The notes beneath the pieces are model-generated. The model did no database searches and had not been told where the DNA came from. It worked only from the letters and a program-made list of their open reading frames with translations. From Paralichthys olivaceus (Eukaryota > Chordata > Actinopteri > Pleuronectiformes > Paralichthyidae), in assembly GCF_024713975.1 (NCBI RefSeq), contig NC_091105.1, positions 17,368,439 to 17,432,438 on the forward strand: a DNA stretch of 64,000 nt, read 5' to 3'. Each line of letters begins with the position of its first letter. The first letter of the stretch is position 1. The translations under genes and the position numbers were made by a program. Positions 59,203 through 64,000 of this stretch are shown here, piece by piece.

Positions 59203-61645
59203 TGATCTGCTGGTGCTCTGAACCCAAGGAGCGCTAAGACTCTGTAGACACTTAAATGGATGAAGCTGGGGGGGAAGCTTTATGGTTGGACAGCTGCCTC
59301 CTGGAGGCGGAGCTACTTGTGCTCCATGTCAGGATGTCACAACTCGTCAGCTCTCAGACTCCGTCATATTACTGAGAGCGTTCTGGTGATAGCTGGGCTC
59401 CAGGACATCCAGAATCTGACCCATCTCCCCTTCCTCCTCCTCCTCCTGTATGGACCTATTCCCTCAGCACCATCCAGGACCACCCACCTGCTCTTATTTA
59501 TTATCAGCTACATTATTTTATTTATTCTTGAGTAGTTCACGGACTAGTGCTTGGCTGTGACGTAGCAGCACCTGGTGGAGGGTGTGTGTTCTTCGTTTTG
59601 TTCAGTCCCCCGTCTGAGCTGCTCACATGAAGAAGCCTCAGCTCTTTCCCTCTCCCACCTCCTGAACCTTTGAAGAAATTTAACCTGCAGGAACATTTGA
59701 AGGCTGAAATAACCACTTGAAGAGAAGTCTTTGTTTTTTAATAAGGAACATGTTTTTTCCTTCGGGCTTTCCTGCGTTCAGCCAGAGAAAGAATAGTATT
59801 TGACTAGCATGTTACACAGGACTGCACATGAAACATGATCAATGGCAACTTCATGCAGTATGTCAGTGGATGGCTGCATACAGCCGCTGATGTGTTGAAA
59901 CCTGTGGAGTTCAAAGGATGATCTGTCAACCCTTACCTCTGCATATGGATTATCTGAGTGTTGTCTCTCTTGCTCTGTGTGGATCTCCTCTTTATTTTTG
60001 CTTCTGGCTTCACTATTTGCTTTCCATTTCTGTTTCAACCACTTCCTGTAGACAAACAGCACTCATTATATGAATTTATTCACATTTGGTTTCGTTGTTA
60101 CATGTTCCAAGTTTCATTTACCACACCGTGTTTGTGTTTTTATTTACTATATGTGAAGCTGTAACATTTAAGAGGACACTTGATTCCTTAATGTTCCCAG
60201 TGGTGCCCCAAACCCCAGTTCAACTGTCAACTGTTTTAAAAGATAAGGCTGGTGTTATTCTCTGTATTCTGTTGTCAACAAATTCTGTAAAAAGACCAGA
60301 AGCAACAACGTGTTTCTCAAAACGTTACATCGTCCTCCCTCTGTCTGTGGCTCTGAGCTCCAACAGCTCTGTTCCTCCTGAAGATGTGAATCTTTAAAAA
60401 ACACCTCAAAAACATCTGCTTGCTAGTTTCTGTCAAACATACAGGGAGATGGTGCATTTGTTAGGGTCAGAATGATAATGATATTTTCAGAATCCACATG
60501 GATTCACCTGCAGGATGGTCTGTGGGACTCAAAATAAATAGTGTGTGACAGTGCGTACGTGGTGATGTAACAGTGTGGCTCACTGATGTGTTTTAACAGT
60601 TGAAAACAACGGAGGAGTAACGTATCAGGTCATAGAACATACACACACACACACACACTCACAGTGACTTGTGGTCTGCACCTGAGATTTCTTTCCAGGA
60701 TGAAACGACAAATAAAGCAGCAAGAACATTTGGAGCCTTATCCTCCGAGGTCAACACACCACAGTGAGCTGAGAGGACAATAACAAATTGGGTGTTTAAT
60801 CACACAATCATTGTCTAACACAGTTGTACACAAGTGTAACATAATGTTATTGTGAACTTCTACCAAGTGTTTCCTTTCAGAGAATCAAAAGAACAAACTT
60901 GCTTGATACAATATTCGATGTGATATGTGCTGTATATTTGTATGTTCTGGCATGTATTATGAGGCTGTGTACAATGGCAGACAGGATGACGTGTTTTTCA
61001 GGGTTCCCGCACCTGCTGATGTTTTTTTAAGAATCCAGCTGCTCTTCATCAGCAGCATTTTTCATCAGATTTTCTTAAGTGTACGACTGTTGTAATATAA
61101 AGCACTGACTTCACATTCACACCTATACACCAATTAACACAGGTTTTTTGACATCCATAATCCAGAGTGCAGCCACATTCACATTTCAGTGGAAATGTCC
61201 CTAAAAGACTAGTCTTCTTCCCAGTCCTGGATGAAAACTGCAGGATGGTGAGGACTGTGGGGACCCTGTTAATCTGCCCAGGCACCATCACAGCCAGCAC
61301 CAGCTTCTACTCTTCTATCACAGAACATACACACACAGTGGCACTCAACAATGGATGTCACACACACACACACACACACATTTGAGTGAATCACAGTTGT
61401 GGTGTTCTAGCTTCTGCTTCTGCTACTTTCTTGAGTTTGTTTCTTCTTAGTATTTCAGGCGTCTCTTATTTTCTCTTTTTGCTGCAAGAAGCCAAAGTAG
61501 TAACTTTTTGCTTGCAGGCAGTTTCTGCCAGGAACCATTTTACATTTTAAATGTGTTATTACAAAAAGTGATTGAACTGTTCTGTATTGTTCTGTAGGAG
61601 ACATGCTATGTATGCATATTTTAAATAAAGCATTCAGGGTTTTAA
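59203..61645 (+). other. probable wdr26 3' UTR
   Basis: No ORF with family resemblance. AATAAA signals occur at 60711-60716 and 61624-61629; the latter, followed by GTGTTTG, would give a 3'UTR of about 2.4 kb. Short CA runs lie near 60640 and 61365. Confidence 0.55.
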
Positions 61646-61737
61646 AATGTGTTTGACTTCATGTCCCTTTAGGACACTAAATCAAGACATAAAAACAAAA
61701 CAAAAAAACAATTAAACAGCACTGGGATCGCATATAT

Positions 61738-62060
61738 ATTATAGAATAGAATACTTTTTTATTGTCATTGCACAGTGAACAACCAAATCAGCAGCAATCC
61801 ACAAGGTGGATAATATAAATAAATTAAAATGAATAATAAAAAGAGCATAAAAAAGTGTAAATATGAGGTAGAAGAAATTTGAATATAAAAATAGTACAGC
61901 AGACAATTAAGCAAATAAACCACAGACCACCAGGACTGGTTAACAATGCAGGTACCTGGTTTATTTATGACTGCTGTGAAGTCCACAGTCGCCTGCAGAT
62001 GCTGCTCACGTACCGTTTCCGTGTCTGCACTCTGTTCTTCTTCAGCTACAAGCAACCTGC
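61738..62060 (-). mobile_element. LINE 3'-end fragment
   Basis: ATAGAATAGAATACTTTTTT, ATTGTCATTGCACAGTGAAC is the reverse-strand tail of the same kind of LINE that interrupts the dead kinase copies (AGAATAGAATGCC, TGTCATTGCACAATGAAGC at 20722). No ORF2 coding is left. Confidence 0.5.
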
Positions 62061-62324
62061 AATATTGAGCAGTCCGCCTTCAACCACACGTCAACTTATA
62101 TATCGAGCATCAGTAAGTCAGATGGCTGAGTCCCAGTAGTCATGTTTAAATTAAAAACACAGATCTTCTAAAGTGCAATGTCAGTTTTACTGCACTAAAT
62201 GTAAATTAGAAACCATTCTACAGTTACACTAAAGCAATCAGGGTCTATTAAACATATCTGAAAGCTTCTGCTGCTTAAAGGGAAAGGTCACCCAAAAATG
62301 GAAATTACTTGAACGCACTTATTG

Positions 62325-62376
62325 CAAGTCACTTTGGATAAAAGCACCAACTAAATGATATGTAATGTAATGTAAT
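62325..62376 (+). repeat. SINE/LINE-type tail
   Basis: CAAGTCACTTTGGATAAAAG, CACCAACTAAATGATATG and a (TAATG)n end form a very common 3' tail of fish retroposons. Only the tail is recognisable. Confidence 0.5.
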
Positions 62377-62817
62377 TCTTCAATTGTATTGGACTTGGTT
62401 GCAACACTGTTAACCCCCATACTCCAAAAGTGTTTTGTGGACCCACCCCTCCATCAGCATAGTGATGAGTAGATAATGAGTGAAATTTCATTCGAGCCAT
62501 CTCTTCAAGGACCATCAGATGTTTGGTAGACTAACTATTTGCAGTCCAGGAACGGTGTCCTTGCAGACGGCTGGATCATAGTCGGAAGTTAATACTGAAA
62601 ATCAAGATACCAATAATAAAACTCCTAAAAAGGCAGTGGCTCGTCACTACAAACTCAAACTGTGGAGCCAAATGTTTACTGAAGTAAATTATGAATTCTA
62701 GTGCAGATCCCAAATGTGTTGCTTCAGTGAAGAGTTGGAATTAATGTGGTTTCAGTTTAAAGGTATTTTTCATCATTAAATATTCACGACTTATAAGAGT
62801 CAAAGAGAAGCTGCAGC

Positions 62818-62950
62818 CAATCACAGCTGACACTGGGAGGAGGCAACCTGGACAGCTCGCCAACATATCGCAGGGCTGACAAACAACCATTCACATTTAC
62901 AAATTAAAGTCTAGCCTAACCAATCTGCATGTGTTTGGACTGTGGAAGGA
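62818..62950 (+). repeat. dispersed teleost repeat fragment
   Basis: Blocks CAACCTGGACAGCTCGCCAA, ATATCGCAGGGCTGAC, ACAACCATTCACATTTAC and CTGCATGTGTTTGGACTGTG follow the order of an interspersed repeat frequent in teleosts. Non-coding. Confidence 0.5.
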
Positions 62951-63497
62951 ATAACCTTGTTGCTGCTAAATCTGAATTATTAAGAAGTAAGAACTGTCTT
63001 TGTTAAGCTCGGCTAAATTCTAACTTGGTTAGAAAATCATTAAAAACTGCTGATTGGGAAAATTAGGAGCTACATTCCTTGGTCTTGAGCAAATGAGATA
63101 ACCACAGAGCACAGTGCGATCTACTTGTAGACACTGAACTAAATTGGATTGATCTCAAGAAAAGAAAAGACAGCCCTGTTCCCTCACAGCAAAACTAAAA
63201 ATCTTTTCCTTTCCACATTGTTTTTGTGGGATCACTGTGTTTTCATGTGAGGAGGACTTCAAATCTCAAAATACTGATTTTCACTTATTGTGAAAAGCCT
63301 TCTGAAGTTCAGTTCCAGCTAATGCCTTCCTCAGAACAGATGCTTCATTACAAAAGAACAGACATGAATTCAAAGTCACCTTTACTTTGAGTTCTGTCCT
63401 AGGTTTACAACCTCCATTATAGTGGAATGCACAAAAACAAGGTGAGATACATTACAGTCACATTCTGTTTCTTTTGTCTCTGAAGTCTGTTTTCCAG

Positions 63498-63851
63498 GAT
63501 GCCGCGCCACAACTACCACTTAGTTGCTGAATGGGTCCATGCACTCTGTGTGAGGTATGGGATTCCTTACCAGGTGAAAACTTTGAGTCAAGGCTTCAGG
63601 GATGTCTACAGGTGTGTCCAAGTAATTATACACCTACCTGTCATTTAATGTACGGTTGGAACTGTCTTCAGTCTGACAAAGCTCCAAAAGGAGAGATACA
63701 TGTGTACATTTTATCATGACCAATTTTTCCATGAAATAAATATTCCTTTGAGGCTCTTAGATTTACTGTGGAGCATGGAGGAGTGATGAGCCGCCTGCTT
63801 GAAATGTGAAACTCAGGAGACCTCTGGCTCGATGCACATCTCCATAAATGA
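63498..63851 (+). pseudogene. C-terminal remnant of a fatty-acid desaturase 2-like gene
   Basis: After an acceptor (TTTTCCAG), 63498-63611 reads [17 protein letters not shown], then [10 protein letters not shown] and QGF, the start of the last part of fish FADS2 just after the third His box, and ends at a GT donor. About 190 bp on, SGDLWLDAHLHK plus stop (63813-63851) is the FADS2 C-terminus. Between a recognisable SLK and this end there are five extra bases that shift the frame and create a TGA. No upstream desaturase exons (His boxes, cytochrome b5 domain) were found in the window. So this is a partial, broken duplicate. FADS2 introduces double bonds into polyunsaturated acyl-CoAs in the ER; this piece cannot. 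Confidence 0.75.
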
Positions 63852-64000
63852 GGAACGTTGTTCTCCTCACTGCACCTAAAGGGAATACTGGTCTCACCTC
63901 TTCTGCATCGTGGACTGGTTGTATCTGTTTGGTTTTATGATCCAGTGAAGTGTGGGAATGTGTTCTTCACATTACAGTTAATCTTGTTTTCACTTTTCAG
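63852..64000. other. window end, nothing recognised
   Basis: Non-coding sequence that ends in a pyrimidine tract plus CAG (TTTTCACTTTTCAG). This could be a splice acceptor of a gene continuing beyond the window, but nothing more can be said. Confidence 0.3.

Overview
The window is eukaryotic and looks like a ray-finned fish (teleost, probably percomorph) chromosome. It has split genes with GT-AG introns, dispersed repeats of types common in teleosts, long CA/GT and GATA microsatellites, and an expanded family of HIPK-like kinases. There is no prokaryotic organisation: no operons, ribosome binding sites or CRISPR.

Layout. (1) 36-13602, + strand: 18 exons of adenylate cyclase 3 (adcy3). The window opens just before the C1 catalytic domain; C1a, the second membrane block and C2a follow to the stop codon, and exons upstream of the window are missing. 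(2) 13603-17920: adcy3 3' region and intergenic DNA with a CA repeat and transposon remnants. (3) 17921-49021, - strand: a tandem array built from a unit of about 7.88 kb. Units 1-3 are nearly identical. Each holds one apparently intact eight-exon gene for a 780-residue HIPK-like protein kinase with a long histidine-rich tail of 40-residue repeats, plus a dead, LINE-interrupted partial copy. Unit 4 keeps only kinase exons 1-3. Unit 5 is a pseudogene lacking its start and its 3' end. Between units 4 and 5 lie about 1.16 kb of unrelated sequence and a truncated, inactivated LTR retroelement. (4) 49022-50663: intergenic DNA, then a long GT microsatellite and a CpG-rich promoter region. (5) 50664-59202, + strand: complete wdr26 in 14 coding exons (602 residues), a WD40 scaffold of the CTLH/GID ubiquitin ligase, with a 3'UTR probably reaching about 61645. 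(6) 61700-64000: LINE/SINE-type remnants and a broken piece of the last exons of a fatty-acid desaturase 2-like gene.

The genes do not form a pathway. adcy3 and wdr26 are conserved single-copy neighbours; the kinase array between them is lineage-specific and fast-evolving. The observation I rate highest is the exon 7/8 junction of the kinase genes. Three nearby acceptor AGs are available, and with the incoming partial codon TA only the one first reached by the transcript keeps the reading frame. The others create an immediate stop, so splice choice could decide whether the kinase carries its repeat tail.

All exon boundaries were read by eye from frame, splice consensus and remembered family sequence. 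No alignment or database search was run.
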